In this document: positions 35,203 to 45,058 of the stretch, one piece after another
Layout: each line of letters begins with the position of its first letter
Numbering within the stretch: position 1 is the stretch's first letter
DNA from: Polycyclovorans algicola TG408
Lineage (GTDB): Bacteria; Pseudomonadota; Gammaproteobacteria; Nevskiales; Nevskiaceae
NCBI RefSeq assembly: GCF_000711245.1
Contig: NZ_JOMH01000001.1
Coordinates: 3,342,830-3,406,829, forward strand
Direction of reading: 5' to 3'
DNA: 64,000 nt
The notes under the pieces: generated by a model
Databases searched by the model: none
Seen by the model: the letters and a program-made list of their open reading frames with translations, nothing else
Told to the model about the DNA's origin: nothing
Program-made: the position numbers and the translations under genes

Positions 35203-35714
35203 CACCACTCGCGGGACCACCGACAGACAATCTGCCGATCTGCCATCGATACCGACACCACAATCGGGCCGACGACGAAGGGGATCAAATGCGTCTTGTC
35301 CTCACCGCTGACCGTCAACACATCCTGGGCGCCGTTACTGAACACGTCAGTGACCACCCCCAGCGGTTCCAAGGCCTCGTCCAGCACCTTCAAACCCAGC
35401 AAATCCACCCAGTAATACTCGCCTTCAGCCAGCGGCGGCATCTCTGAGCGCAGAACGGAAATCGACTTGCCGATCATCGTCTGCGCAATGGCGCGGTCGG
35501 TGATCGGCTCTTCGTCCCGCCCCAGCAACTCCACAACCAGTCCGTTGCCCTGCATCCGGTGGCTGACGACGCGGCTCATGAAGCCCTGTTCGTCACCAAT
35601 CCACCAGCGCCGGTATTCAAGAATTCGCTCCGCCGGCCGCGTTTGCGGCGTGATGCGCAGCCAACCCTTGATGCCATACACGCCGGACACGTGCCCGAGC
35701 GTGATGCGCTCCAT
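35202..35714 (-). CDS. rimM: 16S rRNA processing protein RimM
   Basis: A 170-residue RimM: N-terminal LGHVSGVYGIKGWLRI beta-barrel domain and a PRC-barrel C-terminal domain (EGEYYWVDLLGLKVLDE...LGVVTDVFSNGAQDVLTV, IPFVVGPIV). It assists maturation of the 30S head with S19. It is 3 bp from rpsP and overlaps trmD. Confidence 0.97.
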   Translation of the reverse strand: MERITLGHVSGVYGIKGWLRITPQTRPAERILEYRRWWIGDEQGFMSRVVSHRMQGNGLVVELLGRDEEPITDRAIAQTMIGKSISVLRSEMPPLAEGEYYWVDLLGLKVLDEALEPLGVVTDVFSNGAQDVLTVSGEDKTHLIPFVVGPIVVSVSMADRQIVCRWSREW

Positions 35715-35717
35715 GGC

Positions 35718-35972
35718 TTAGGCCTGAGCTGCCTTGGCGTTGCTCTTGACCAAGAAGGCCACCCGCTCGCTCATCTGCGCGCCGTGGCTCTGCCAATGCG
35801 TCACACGCTCGGTGTTGAGGACCAGCGAGGGCTCCTGACCGCGGGCCATCGGGTTGTAGAAGCCCAGACGCTCGATGAAACGACCGTCACGACGGCTGCT
35901 CTTTTCAGTGGCAACCACGTGATAGAAGGGGCGCTTCTTGGCGCCAGCACGAGCCAAACGAATCGTAACCAT
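35718..35972 (-). CDS. rpsP: Ribosomal protein bS16
   Basis: An 84-residue S16 ([35 protein letters not shown]). First gene of the rpsP-rimM-trmD-rplS operon; a perfect -10 box lies upstream on the minus strand. Confidence 0.98.
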   Translation of the reverse strand: MVTIRLARAGAKKRPFYHVVATEKSSRRDGRFIERLGFYNPMARGQEPSLVLNTERVTHWQSHGAQMSERVAFLVKSNAKAAQA

Positions 35973-36026
35973 TGATCTTTAATCCAAATAACGCTGGCGG
36001 CCGGAGGGCGCCAAAAAAGGCCGCGT

Positions 36027-36032
36027 ATTGTA
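36027..36032 (-). promoter_or_regulatory. -10 element of the rpsP operon promoter
   Basis: TACAAT on the minus strand, 55 bp before the rpsP start. The -35 region 17 bp upstream (TAGCAA) is weak. Confidence 0.5.
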
Positions 36033-36191
36033 GCGACTTGGCTGGGAATTGCTACTGCCCACTGCTGCCAATGACGCCTGCACTTGCCGGTATTGCACGA
36101 TTCGAACAGGCGCTGGGTCAACAGCGGGCAACCAGCCCCGAAAAGTACGCCAAAAAAGGCGTGGCTGGAACTCGCGCAGCGCGCAGCAACA

Positions 36192-37067
36192 CTAGCCACC
36201 CACTCTGCGCAACACCCCCCGCGCGCGACTGATCACCGGGGCGTCGACCATCAGGCCGCGAAATTCGAAAGCGCCGCGCCCTTCGGCCTCGGCAAGGGCC
36301 GCCGCTGCCAGCAGTTGGCGGGCGGCCTCAACCTCATCGTCCGAGGGTCGAAACCCTTCGTTCATCACCGTGACCTGATCCGGGTGAATGGCATAAGCGC
36401 CGACAAAGCCCATCTGTCGCGCCAATTGAATGGTGTCGCGAAAGGCGGGCAGGTCCCGAAACACCGAGATCGAGCCCGGAAAGCCAAACGGCAGAATGCC
36501 GGCGCGACGGCAGGCGAACACCAGTTGCTGGTTGGGTGCCATCAGAGTGGCGGTGACCGGCGCCATGCCCGCCGACAGCGAAAAATCCTCCGAGCCAAGA
36601 ATCATCCCCATCAGGCGCGGCGTGGCCGATGCAATCTCGTCGATGCGCGCCAGGGCATGCACATCTTCGATCTGCGCAATCAGGCGGATCTGGCCCGCCA
36701 CCAAGCCGCGTTCGGCTTCCCGCGCGGCCACCGCAAGCGCAATGGTCCGCAAGGTTTCGGCGGTGTCGACTTTGGGAATCATCAACGCCGCAACGCCGGC
36801 CTGCACGGCAGCATCAAGATCGGCGACCCGATGCGCAACATCGGCATTGATGCGCACCAGCGCCGCAGCCCCGGATTGACGCACCGCCGGCACCGCCGCC
36901 GCCAGCTTGGTCCGGGCCACCTGCTTGAGCGCCATCGGCACGCTGTCTTCCAAGTCGAGGATATAAGCGTCTGCGCCCCGACGATGGGCTGCGTTCACGT
37001 ACTTGTCGACATGACAGGGCACGAACAGCATCGACCGCCAGATCGGCAGGGGCGCAACATCCCTCAT
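36192..37067 (-). CDS. HpcH/HpaI aldolase-fold, CitE-like lyase
   Basis: A 291-residue TIM-barrel CoA lyase relative: RSMLFVPCHVDKYVNAAHRRGADAYILDLEDSV carries the catalytic Asp/Glu pair, ALVRIN the substrate Arg, and LIAQIEDVHALARIDEIA plus GSEDFS the metal-binding Glu and Asp. This suggests a Mg-dependent malyl-CoA/citramalyl-CoA/citryl-CoA type lyase or thioesterase. No citrate lyase alpha or gamma subunit is nearby, so it is a stand-alone CitE-like enzyme. The ATG at 37067 is preferred to the TTG seven codons earlier. Confidence 0.8.
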   Translation of the reverse strand: MRDVAPLPIWRSMLFVPCHVDKYVNAAHRRGADAYILDLEDSVPMALKQVARTKLAAAVPAVRQSGAAALVRINADVAHRVADLDAAVQAGVAALMIPKVDTAETLRTIALAVAAREAERGLVAGQIRLIAQIEDVHALARIDEIASATPRLMGMILGSEDFSLSAGMAPVTATLMAPNQQLVFACRRAGILPFGFPGSISVFRDLPAFRDTIQLARQMGFVGAYAIHPDQVTVMNEGFRPSDDEVEAARQLLAAAALAEAEGRGAFEFRGLMVDAPVISRARGVLRRVGG

Positions 37068-37138
37068 GGGTGGTTCGGCCTCGTGCAATTCACAAATAAG
37101 GACCCCGCCGGCGCAGCGCCAGCGCTGCGTCGCAGGTC

Positions 37139-37633
37139 TCAGCCGGCCGACCCGAAGCGACGCGGAATCACCAGCGGCGCCAGTTCGCGCAGCGCCGAAC
37201 GGTACACATCGCGCTTAAACGCCACCACCTCGCTCAGCGGGTGCCAGTAATCCACCCAGCGCCAGCCGTCGAATTCAGGGTGACCGGCGGCATCAAAACG
37301 CACCAGCGACTCATCAGCCACCAGCTGCAGGGCAAACCAGCGTTGCTTCTGACCGATGCACGTGCGGCCGGGGCGGCGACGCACGAACTGGGCCGGCAGC
37401 CGATAACGCAGCCAGCGCTGCGTCACGCCGATGACGCGCACATGCTCGGGGTGCAACCCCAATTCCTCGTGCAGCTCGCGGTACATCGCCTGCTCGGCGG
37501 ATTCGCCCGCGTCGATGCCGCCCTGCGGAAACTGCCACGACTGCTGGCCAACGCGCTTCGCCCACAACAGATGACCTCGGCCATCACAGATAATGATGCC
37601 GACATTCGGGCGAAAGCCTTCAGCGTCGATCAC
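37139..37633 (-). CDS. rppH: RNA 5'-pyrophosphohydrolase (Nudix)
   Basis: A 164-residue Rpp[36 protein letters not shown], then the Nudix box [22 protein letters not shown] (first residues of the loop-helix with its REx2EE core), [12 protein letters not shown]. It removes pyrophosphate from primary transcripts to trigger RNase E decay. GTG start at 37633 gives the usual [11 protein letters not shown] terminus; no obvious SD. Confidence 0.95.
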   Translation of the reverse strand: MIDAEGFRPNVGIIICDGRGHLLWAKRVGQQSWQFPQGGIDAGESAEQAMYRELHEELGLHPEHVRVIGVTQRWLRYRLPAQFVRRRPGRTCIGQKQRWFALQLVADESLVRFDAAGHPEFDGWRWVDYWHPLSEVVAFKRDVYRSALRELAPLVIPRRFGSAG

Positions 37634-37721
37634 GGGCAGGAAAATCAGTTAATTCAATTGCCCCGATTCTTTCACAGCGCGGTCTGACGCGGCAATCCAT
37701 TCATCTGCCTCAAAGGCCCTC

Positions 37722-38381
37722 ATGCGCCTCGCCATCTTCGATCTTGACCACACCCTGCTCACCGCCGATTCCGATTTTCTCTGGGGCCAGTTTCTGTGCC
37801 AGCAGGGGGTGGTTGATGCCGACGCCTACGCCCGACAGAACCTGCGCTTCTATCAGGACTATCAGTCGGGCACCCTGGACATGGCCGCCTTCTGCGCGTT
37901 CAGCTTTAAACCCTTGACCGAGCACCCGCGCGCGTGGCTCGAGGCGTGGCGTGCGGCCTTCGTCGCCGACAAGATCGAACCGGTCATCGCCCCCGGCGCC
38001 GTGCCGCTGATCAACCAGCACAAGGCCGCTGGCGACTTCACCCTGATCATGACGGCCACCAACCGCTTCATCACCGCGCCCATCGCCGAACGGCTGGGTG
38101 TTGACGCGTTGATTGCCACCGATCCGGAAGAGGTGGACGGCCAGTTCACCGGGCGCCTGAGCGGCGTCGCCAATTTTCAGCACGGCAAGGTCATCCGCCT
38201 GGCCCAGTGGCGAGAGGACCATCCACAAACCTTCGACCACGTCACTTTTTACAGCGACTCGCGCAACGACCTGCCCCTGCTCGAGGCCGCCGATGTGGCG
38301 GTCGCCATCGACCCGGACCCGGTGCTCAAACTCGAAGCCGAGCAACGCGGCTGGCCGATCCGCTCGCTACGCGGCCACTGA
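37722..38381 (+). CDS. HAD superfamily IB phosphatase (SerB-like)
   Basis: A 219-residue cytosolic phosphatase: motif I FDLDHTLL, motif II MTATN, motif III K/DD as GKVIRLAQW and FYSDSRNDLPLLEAAD. The HAD-IB group acts on phosphoserine-like and lysophospholipid phosphates; members of this subtype often neighbour rppH in gammaproteobacteria. Substrate unknown. It diverges from rppH over 88 bp. Confidence 0.88.
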   Translation: MRLAIFDLDHTLLTADSDFLWGQFLCQQGVVDADAYARQNLRFYQDYQSGTLDMAAFCAFSFKPLTEHPRAWLEAWRAAFVADKIEPVIAPGAVPLINQHKAAGDFTLIMTATNRFITAPIAERLGVDALIATDPEEVDGQFTGRLSGVANFQHGKVIRLAQWREDHPQTFDHVTFYSDSRNDLPLLEAADVAVAIDPDPVLKLEAEQRGWPIRSLRGH

Positions 38382-38462
38382 AGACGCGATCAGTTGGCTG
38401 GCGCTCAGCCTGCGGGCGCATAGTAAGGACCAGTGTCTGCAAACCGAAACGAGGGCCAAGCC

Positions 38463-38825
38463 ATGAAATCCTGCCTGCTGATCTTGCTGGTCGCCGCGAC
38501 CGTCAGTGCCGCTGGCTGCGCGCGCAACCGGGTGATCGTCGATACGAAAAACACCAACATGGCGCAGTACGAACAGGACTATGCCGAGTGCGAAACCTAC
38601 GCCGGCCAGGTCTCGACCGGGGGCCAGGCCGCCAAAGGCGCGGGTTTCGGGGCAGCCGTCGGTGCAGCGCTGGGTGCGATCTTCGGCAACAGTAGTGACG
38701 TGGCCCGCGGTGCTGGCGCTGGCGGCGTGGTCGGCGGTGCGCGGGGCGCGGCCGGCGGCGAGCGCGAAAAAGACCAAGTGCTGCGCAACTGCCTTCGCGG
38801 ACGCGGTTACCGGGTGCTCAACTGA
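38463..38825 (+). CDS. Glycine-zipper lipoprotein
   Basis: A 120-residue lipoprotein: signal MKSCLLILLVAATVSAAGC with an AAGC lipobox, a conserved YEQDYAECETYA block, and a glycine zipper (GAGFGAAVGAALGAIFG, AGAGGVVGGARGAAGG) that likely inserts in or packs on the membrane. A Cys pair (ECETYA, RNCLRGRGYRVL) recurs in this family. Role unknown; envelope integrity is a reasonable guess. It is convergent with the diguanylate cyclase gene with no gap. Confidence 0.8.
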   Translation: MKSCLLILLVAATVSAAGCARNRVIVDTKNTNMAQYEQDYAECETYAGQVSTGGQAAKGAGFGAAVGAALGAIFGNSSDVARGAGAGGVVGGARGAAGGEREKDQVLRNCLRGRGYRVLN

Positions 38826-40478
38826 TCAGCCGGCCTCCTCGCCGGCATCCACCGCCATCCGGTCGCGGCCGGCTGCCTTGGCGCGATACAAAGCGGCATC
38901 GGCTTTGACCAGCACGTCGGCGACGTCGGGAAACCGTCGGGAGTCACTCACCCCACCGCTGAAGCTGACGCGAAACAGACCATCGACCCCCTGAAAGTCG
39001 AGCACCGAGAACTGCTCACGCAACCGGTCCAGCTTGTCCGCCGCCGCCGCCGCATCGATGTTGTTCATGACCACCAAAAACTCCTCGCCGCCATAGCGGC
39101 CGACGATATCGTCCTTGCGAAGGCTGTTCTTCAACAGGCTGGCGAGCGAACGAATGACCTTGTCGCCCACCGCATGGCCGTGGGTGTCGTTGATTCTTTT
39201 AAAATGATCAAGGTCAATCATGGCCACCGCGCAAGGCTGCCCGGAGCGCGTTGCACGCGACAGGGCCTGGGCGAGCTGCTCCTTGGCCGAGCCGTGTTTG
39301 AGCAGTCCGGTGAGGCTGTCGCGCGCCAGCGCATTGGCCAGCGCCCGCGAGCGCCGCGAACGTGACAGCACCGTGGCCACCAAAATGGCGTCATTGATCG
39401 GTTTGATCATGAACTCGTCGCCGCCGCGCACCATGGCGGCGGTCTGCAGCCCCAGGTCTGACTCGGCGGACACATAGATGATCGGCAGCCCGATCCAGCG
39501 CTCGTCGAAGCGCACCATCTGCGCCAGCTCCGCACCCGTGCAGCCAGGCATCTGCACATCCAGCAGCAAGAGATCGGGGACCACCGAGTTGAGCGTCTCG
39601 TGCAGTTGCTCCGGGTCGGATACCGGGTACACGCCGACGCCGGCGCGCCCCAGCACCAGTTGGTAGCGCGCCAGCAACATCGGGTCGTCGTCAACGGCCA
39701 CGACCCGGAACGGCTCGCCGCGGTAATCGTCGAAGCAAAGCTCCAGCCGGTTCTCGAGCTGGGGAAGATCAACCGGCTTGCTGAAAAACCCCACCGCGCC
39801 CGCCCGAACTGCCCGCAGGCGATGGGCAAAGTCATCGCGCGTGGTGATGACCAGGGTCGGAATCGGCGGGTATCGCTGGTCCTGCAGCGACTCCAGCAGC
39901 GCCAATCCATTACCACCAGCCCCGAGGTGCACGTCGACAATCATCGCGTCCGGGCGCCGCTGTGACAGCGATGCTTCCAGCGCTTCGACGCTGGAATGGC
40001 CCTCCACGACATAGCCGAAGCTGCGCAGCGCACTGGTCAGGATGCTCAGAATCGACGGGTCATCTTCGAGCACATCGACGCGCCGAACCTCACGATTTCC
40101 GACCCCCGGCATGACCGTGGCCGCCTGTGGATCGCGACCGGCACGCAGCCGCGCCAACCCGTGCACGGACTCGACCAGCGCCGCGCGGTCGTCGACGGTC
40201 CACGGTCGGTCGTCGCGCTGCCGGCTGCGCAGCAGGTGCTCAATCTGACGGGCACCGTCACTCAGAGACGCTTCGCCGAAGGTGCCCGCCGAGCCGATCA
40301 GCTGATGCAAGGCGGGCAGCAACGTGGCGTAAGGCACGTCGATTTGGTGGGCGCCTGGCTCGACCAGGGATGCCACCTGGGCCTGCAACGCCAGCAGGTC
40401 GTCCGTCAGCCGCGCCTGATAGGCGAGGTTAAGCGCCGCCAACTCGGCATGTATCTGTGCTGCGGTATCAGGGGTCAT
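38826..40478 (-). CDS. Hpt-REC-REC-GGDEF diguanylate cyclase
   Basis: A 550-residue response regulator. An N-terminal Hpt domain (LHQLIGSAGTFGEASLSDGARQIEHLL, His near 62) is followed by two receivers (EDDPSIL...VDVHLGAGG; VDDDPML...LLLDVQMPGCTG) and a GGDEF domain with the active loop RYGGEEFLVV and DLDHFKRINDTHGH. It should make cyclic di-GMP under phosphorelay control. The start ATG overlaps the stop of the upstream single-receiver gene (ATGA), so the three genes 43056-38826 are one operon. Confidence 0.9.
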   Translation of the reverse strand: MTPDTAAQIHAELAALNLAYQARLTDDLLALQAQVASLVEPGAHQIDVPYATLLPALHQLIGSAGTFGEASLSDGARQIEHLLRSRQRDDRPWTVDDRAALVESVHGLARLRAGRDPQAATVMPGVGNREVRRVDVLEDDPSILSILTSALRSFGYVVEGHSSVEALEASLSQRRPDAMIVDVHLGAGGNGLALLESLQDQRYPPIPTLVITTRDDFAHRLRAVRAGAVGFFSKPVDLPQLENRLELCFDDYRGEPFRVVAVDDDPMLLARYQLVLGRAGVGVYPVSDPEQLHETLNSVVPDLLLLDVQMPGCTGAELAQMVRFDERWIGLPIIYVSAESDLGLQTAAMVRGGDEFMIKPINDAILVATVLSRSRRSRALANALARDSLTGLLKHGSAKEQLAQALSRATRSGQPCAVAMIDLDHFKRINDTHGHAVGDKVIRSLASLLKNSLRKDDIVGRYGGEEFLVVMNNIDAAAAADKLDRLREQFSVLDFQGVDGLFRVSFSGGVSDSRRFPDVADVLVKADAALYRAKAAGRDRMAVDAGEEAG

Positions 40479-40861
40479 GACAGGGTCTCCCAATGCTGAC
40501 GCACCGTACTGGCCAACGTCATCGGATCAAACGGCTTCTCCAACACCGCCAGCGCGCCCAGGCCCTTGAGATGCGCCCGCTCATCTTCACGGCCTTTGGC
40601 GGTCATGAACATGACCGGCAGACCTGCTGTTGCGGCGCCGCTACGCAAACACGTCAACAGCATTGGTCCGTCGACAACCGGCATCATCACGTCCAGCAAG
40701 ATCAACTGTGGCTGCCATTCCGCAAGAACGGTGAGCGCCTCGTCCGCCGAGGCGGCGCTGCGCACCTCAAAGCCGCCGACGCGCCCCAGCGCCAAGGCCG
40801 CGATCCGGCGAATGGCGGGGTCGTCTTCGACATGCAAGATTCGCCGCAGGGTGTTGGCCAT
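40475..40861 (-). CDS. Single-domain CheY-like response regulator
   Basis: A 128-residue receiver: ILHVEDDPAIRRIAALAL, Asp near 56 (LILLDVMMPVVDGP), MFMTAKG and LEKPFDP. No output domain, so it most likely shuttles phosphate from the adjacent kinase to the Hpt domain of the next protein. It overlaps both neighbours by a few bases. Confidence 0.88.
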   Translation of the reverse strand: MANTLRRILHVEDDPAIRRIAALALGRVGGFEVRSAASADEALTVLAEWQPQLILLDVMMPVVDGPMLLTCLRSGAATAGLPVMFMTAKGREDERAHLKGLGALAVLEKPFDPMTLASTVRQHWETLS

Positions 40862-40866
40862 GGCCG

Positions 40867-43056
40867 TCAAACCTCTGCCGGCAGGGTGAACCAGAAGCGC
40901 GTGCCAACGCCGTCAACCGAATCAAAACCGATCTCACCGCCCATCAGCTCCACCAGCTCGCGTGCAATGGCCAACCCCAGACCACTGCCGTGGCTTTGGC
41001 GACGATCCGAACTGTCCGCCTGGGCAAAACGGTCGAACACCCTGGGCTGAAACAGCAGCGGAATGCCGGCCCCCTGGTCACGGACGCTGATGCGCACGGC
41101 CTGATCGAGACGCTCGGCCGAAATCAGCACCTCCGCACCGGCGGGCGAAAACTTGGCGGCATTGGAAATCAGGTTGGCCATGATCTGTTGAAAGCGTTGT
41201 GCATCGGCGCGAAACAGGGCATGCGCTGGCGGCTCGAGCCTCAGGGCCACCGAACAGGTGTCGGCATACGCGCGATTGAGGGTCAACGCTTCGTGTAGCG
41301 CCACCGACAGCGACAGCCGCTCGGGGCGCACGGCCAGTTTGCCCTGACTGAGCTGATCCAGATCAAGCAGATCGTTGACCAGCAGCGTCAAACGTTGCCC
41401 GTTCTGCTCGGCAAGGGCCAGCATCTCGGCCATCTCCTCAGACATTGGCCCCAGCGCGCCGCCGCTGACCAGTCCCAGGACGCCGTTGATGGCGGTCAGC
41501 GGCGTGCGCAACTCATGGCTCACGGTACTGACAAAGGCCTTCTGCGTGGCCTCACGCTGCAACCGCTCGGTGACCTCGACGGCCACCCAGAACACGCCCA
41601 CCACCTGCGTTTCGACGCGATGCGGCACGTAGCGGATCTCCAGCCAGCGTCCCGGTTTGGGGGCAATGACCTGCTCAAGCAGCTCACCGCGCATCGCGGC
41701 GGCCTGCGACGGTGCAAGCAGGGCCGCGACGTCGTCGCCCAACAGTTGGGCCTGGGTTTGCCCCAGCGCGGTACCGGGCGCAATGCCCCACCAACGCGCG
41801 TATTCACGATTGCAGAACACATGGCGGCCCTGCAAATCAAACTGACTGATCAACACCGGCGCATTGTCGGTGACCGTCTGCAGACGGGCCGCAGCGTCGC
41901 GCGCATCCTGCAGGGCCCGCGCCAGTTCCGACACATCGGTCATCACCCACAGGTAGGCCATGTCGGTGTCGACACTGCCTGGGCTGGCAATTCGGGTAAC
42001 CGTCACCCGGGCTGGAATCAGCCGCCCGTTGCGGTGGCGCAAGCGCCCTTCGAATCGTGTCGACTGCCCCTCCAGCAAGCCCCTGCCGGGCTGTGCGTCC
42101 ACCGCTTGCTGCTCGACGCCATCGAGGAAGTTGGCCGGCCGGGCAAAATCGACGACTTCATCGGCGACCCAGCCCAGTAGCGCCTCGGCAGAGCGACTGA
42201 AGCGGGTGATGCGTCCCTCGAGATCGGTGACCATGATGGCCGTGCCGGTGGTGCTGTCAATCAAGGCGTCGGTCTGCGCACGGGCGACCTGCACTTCGTC
42301 ATAGACCCGCGCCACATGCGCCTCAATGCCCTTGCGATGGGTAATGTCGACCGCCACGCCGTACCAAGCGTGCGTGCCGTCCGCGTGTTGCTGCGGCGTG
42401 GCCTCGGCTCTCAGCCACACCTCGCCGCGTGTCGGGTGCTGATACCGAAACTCGGATGCCCACACCGTGAGCTGCCGCATCGACGCCCGCAATTGCTCGG
42501 CGAGCAGCAACTGGTCATCCACGTGGACCCGTTCGGCGAGTGGATTCAATCCACCCAATAACACCCACGGCGGATCGCCCAAGACGTCCAGCGCCCCGGC
42601 GCTGACGTACGCCACGGTCAAGTCCTCACCTGCACGTTGTGTCAACTCGAACACCACACCCGGCACATGGCTGGTGAGGTTTTCCAGGCGTCGACGGGTG
42701 GACTCGCGTTGCCGCTGTTCAACCAGCAGGTCGGCCTCATGCCGCGACGACAGCCGCAACGTCGCCCGTCCCACCTGCTGCAGCGCGCCCAGAAACAGAA
42801 TCTGCGCGGCCAGATAGCCACCAAACCACAGGGACCACGACAGCTGGCGCTGCGCCTGGCGGGCGGGCAGCTCGGGACAGCGCGCAACCATGGCCGGAAG
42901 GCTGCCCGCAGCCTCGACACACAGGCGATGCTGCGCGTCCCACAATGCATCGCTACGCTGGGTCGACTGATGCGCCAGCCACGCAAATGCGCCCGCGAGG
43001 ATCAATGAACCGATCCAGGCGACCCCGCGTACCGACTCAATGCTTGGAATTTTCAA
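40867..43056 (-). CDS. Membrane-bound PAS sensor histidine kinase
   Basis: A kinase of about 730 residues with two N-terminal TM segments (VAWIGSLILAGAFAWLAH; SWSLWFGGYLAAQILFLGAL) bracketing a short periplasmic loop, three PAS domains (about 120-250, 275-385, 400-510), HisKA with VSHELRTPLTA, and HATPase (NLISNAAKFSPAG, DQGAGIP, SGLGLAIA). The start is uncertain: TTG 43056 has GGGAG 7 bases upstream and opens straight into the first TM region; ATG 43092 and GTG 43131 lack an SD. First gene of the phosphorelay operon. Confidence 0.85.
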   Translation of the reverse strand: MKIPSIESVRGVAWIGSLILAGAFAWLAHQSTQRSDALWDAQHRLCVEAAGSLPAMVARCPELPARQAQRQLSWSLWFGGYLAAQILFLGALQQVGRATLRLSSRHEADLLVEQRQRESTRRRLENLTSHVPGVVFELTQRAGEDLTVAYVSAGALDVLGDPPWVLLGGLNPLAERVHVDDQLLLAEQLRASMRQLTVWASEFRYQHPTRGEVWLRAEATPQQHADGTHAWYGVAVDITHRKGIEAHVARVYDEVQVARAQTDALIDSTTGTAIMVTDLEGRITRFSRSAEALLGWVADEVVDFARPANFLDGVEQQAVDAQPGRGLLEGQSTRFEGRLRHRNGRLIPARVTVTRIASPGSVDTDMAYLWVMTDVSELARALQDARDAAARLQTVTDNAPVLISQFDLQGRHVFCNREYARWWGIAPGTALGQTQAQLLGDDVAALLAPSQAAAMRGELLEQVIAPKPGRWLEIRYVPHRVETQVVGVFWVAVEVTERLQREATQKAFVSTVSHELRTPLTAINGVLGLVSGGALGPMSEEMAEMLALAEQNGQRLTLLVNDLLDLDQLSQGKLAVRPERLSLSVALHEALTLNRAYADTCSVALRLEPPAHALFRADAQRFQQIMANLISNAAKFSPAGAEVLISAERLDQAVRISVRDQGAGIPLLFQPRVFDRFAQADSSDRRQSHGSGLGLAIARELVELMGGEIGFDSVDGVGTRFWFTLPAEV

Positions 43057-43165
43057 CCCGACTCCCGATGGCAGGCACCATCTGAACACCATGCACCAGG
43101 TTGCAGGGCGGCCCGCCGCATGAGCTGCCACGGTGGCCCGACCAGCGGGGAGCAGCGGGTGCCGC

Positions 43166-45058
43166 TCAGCCGCCGCGACGGCCTTCCAGCGACTCCCAGC
43201 GGCCGTATGCCTCGGCCAATTCGGCTTCGACGGCCTTGAGTCGCCGTTGCGCGGCCTCGATCTTGTCGGCGGGCTGGCTGAAGAACTCCGGTCGGCTCAT
43301 GGCCTCACCGAACTGCTGCTGCTCGGCTTCCAGCTTTTCGATGCGGCGCGGCAGCCGGTCCAGCTCGCGTTTCTCATCGCTGCTCAGACTGGCCACCGCG
43401 GGCTTGGCGGCAGCGGGGGCGGGCTTGACGACCACCACAGTGGCTGGCGCGGCGGCGACGGGACGCACCAAACGTGCCGTGCCGCCACGCTCGCGCTGCC
43501 AGTCCGCATAACCGCCGGCGACATCGACCACACGGCCCTCGGCCTCGAACACCAACGAGCGGGTGACCACGCGGTCGAGAAACTCACGGTCGTGGCTGAC
43601 AACAATCACGGTGCCCTCGAAATCGGTGACCCGCTCTTCGAGCAGCTCCAGGGTTTCCACGTCGAGATCGTTGGTCGGTTCGTCGAGCACCAGCAGGTTG
43701 GCCGGACGGGCGAACAGCCGCGCCAGCAACAGGCGGTTACGCTCACCACCCGACAGCGCGCGCACCGGCGAACGGGCGCGGTCCGGGGTGAACAGAAAAT
43801 CCTGCAGGTAGCTGATGACGTGGCGCTGCTTGCCATTCATCTCGACGAAGTCCTTGCCGTCGGCGATGTTGTCGATGACCGCGGAGTTGGGGTCGAGTTG
43901 GGCACGCAACTGGTCGAAGTAAGCAATTTCGAGTTTGGTGCCCAGCTTCACCGCACCTGAAGTGGGTGCCAAGGTGCCCAGCAGCAGGTGCAGCAGGGTC
44001 GTCTTGCCGGCTCCGTTGGCACCGATGATGCCGAGCTTGTCGCCGCGAATCAGGCTGGTGGTCAGGTTGCGGATCAGCGTTGCGCCGTCCCAGCCGAAGC
44101 TGACGTCGGTGAGCTCGGCCACCAGCTTGCCGCTGCGGTCCGCCTCCTGAATGTTCATCTTGGCAACGCCGGTCGCGTTGCGGCGTGCGGCAAACTGCTG
44201 ACGCATTTCCATCAGCCGCTTGACGCGCCCCATGTCTCGGGTGCGGCGCGCCTGCACCCCTTTGCGAATCCACACTTCTTCTTCGGCCATGCGCTTGTCG
44301 AAGCGGGCCCGGTCCTGCTCTTCGGCGTGCAGCCGTTCGGCCTTGCGGCGCAGAAAATTGTCGTAATCACCCGGCCAGCTGGTCAGCTCGCCGCGGTCGA
44401 GTTCGAGAATGCGCGTCGCGAGGGCGCGCAAGAAGGCGCGATCGTGCGTGATGAACAGAATCGCGCCGGCAAACTGCTTCAGAAAGCCTTCGAGCCACTG
44501 GATGCTGGGAATGTCGAGGTGGTTGGTCGGCTCATCGAGCATCAGCAGATCCGGCTCGCTGACCAGCGCGCGACCGAGCAGCACGCGGCGCTTCATGCCG
44601 CCCGACAGCGCGCCAAAGCTGGCATCGGCTGGCAGTTCCAGCTGCTCGACGACGCTGGTGACGCGGGCCTCGAGCAACCAGCCGTTCTCGGCATCCAGCC
44701 GCGACTGCAACTGGCCCATACGCTTCAGATCCGGGTCCGGGTCCAAGGTCAGATGGTGGTACTCGGCCAACACCGCGCCCAGGTCACCCAGCCCCTGGGC
44801 GACCATGTCGTAAACACTGATCACCTCGGCGCGCGGCACGTCCTGCTCCAGCCGCGCGATCTTCAGACCGGTCATGCGCACCACTTCGCCGTCTTCGGGC
44901 TTGACCTCACCGCTGGCGACGCGCATCAAGGTCGACTTGCCGGCGCCGTTGCGGCCGATCAGGCAGATCCGCTCGCCCGGCTCTATGGTCAGGTCAGCCG
45001 CGTCCAGCAACACCGTGCTGCCGAGGCGCAGCGACACTTCACGAAACGCCAGCAACAT
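43166..45058 (-). CDS. uup: ABC-F family ATPase Uup
   Basis: A 630-residue soluble protein with two ABC domains: Walker A GRNGAGKST and GANGAGKTT, signatures LSGGMKRRVLLGRAL and LSGGERNRLLLARLF, Walker B LLMLDEPTNHLD and LLVLDEPTNDLD, a P-site linker rich in Arg/Glu (about 240-300) and a C-terminal coiled coil (KRELDRLPRRIEKLEAEQQQF...) that binds DNA in Uup. ABC-F proteins act on ribosomes; Uup also suppresses transposon excision. ATG 45058 is preferred to GTG 45070. Confidence 0.93.
   Translation of the reverse strand: MLLAFREVSLRLGSTVLLDAADLTIEPGERICLIGRNGAGKSTLMRVASGEVKPEDGEVVRMTGLKIARLEQDVPRAEVISVYDMVAQGLGDLGAVLAEYHHLTLDPDPDLKRMGQLQSRLDAENGWLLEARVTSVVEQLELPADASFGALSGGMKRRVLLGRALVSEPDLLMLDEPTNHLDIPSIQWLEGFLKQFAGAILFITHDRAFLRALATRILELDRGELTSWPGDYDNFLRRKAERLHAEEQDRARFDKRMAEEEVWIRKGVQARRTRDMGRVKRLMEMRQQFAARRNATGVAKMNIQEADRSGKLVAELTDVSFGWDGATLIRNLTTSLIRGDKLGIIGANGAGKTTLLHLLLGTLAPTSGAVKLGTKLEIAYFDQLRAQLDPNSAVIDNIADGKDFVEMNGKQRHVISYLQDFLFTPDRARSPVRALSGGERNRLLLARLFARPANLLVLDEPTNDLDVETLELLEERVTDFEGTVIVVSHDREFLDRVVTRSLVFEAEGRVVDVAGGYADWQRERGGTARLVRPVAAAPATVVVVKPAPAAAKPAVASLSSDEKRELDRLPRRIEKLEAEQQQFGEAMSRPEFFSQPADKIEAAQRRLKAVEAELAEAYGRWESLEGRRGG

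Noticed and set aside
36080-36190. CCACGCC-TTTTTT-GGCG-like motif as terminator of the CitE-like gene
   Set aside because: The T-run lies in the loop, not after the stem, so it does not meet the intrinsic terminator pattern.
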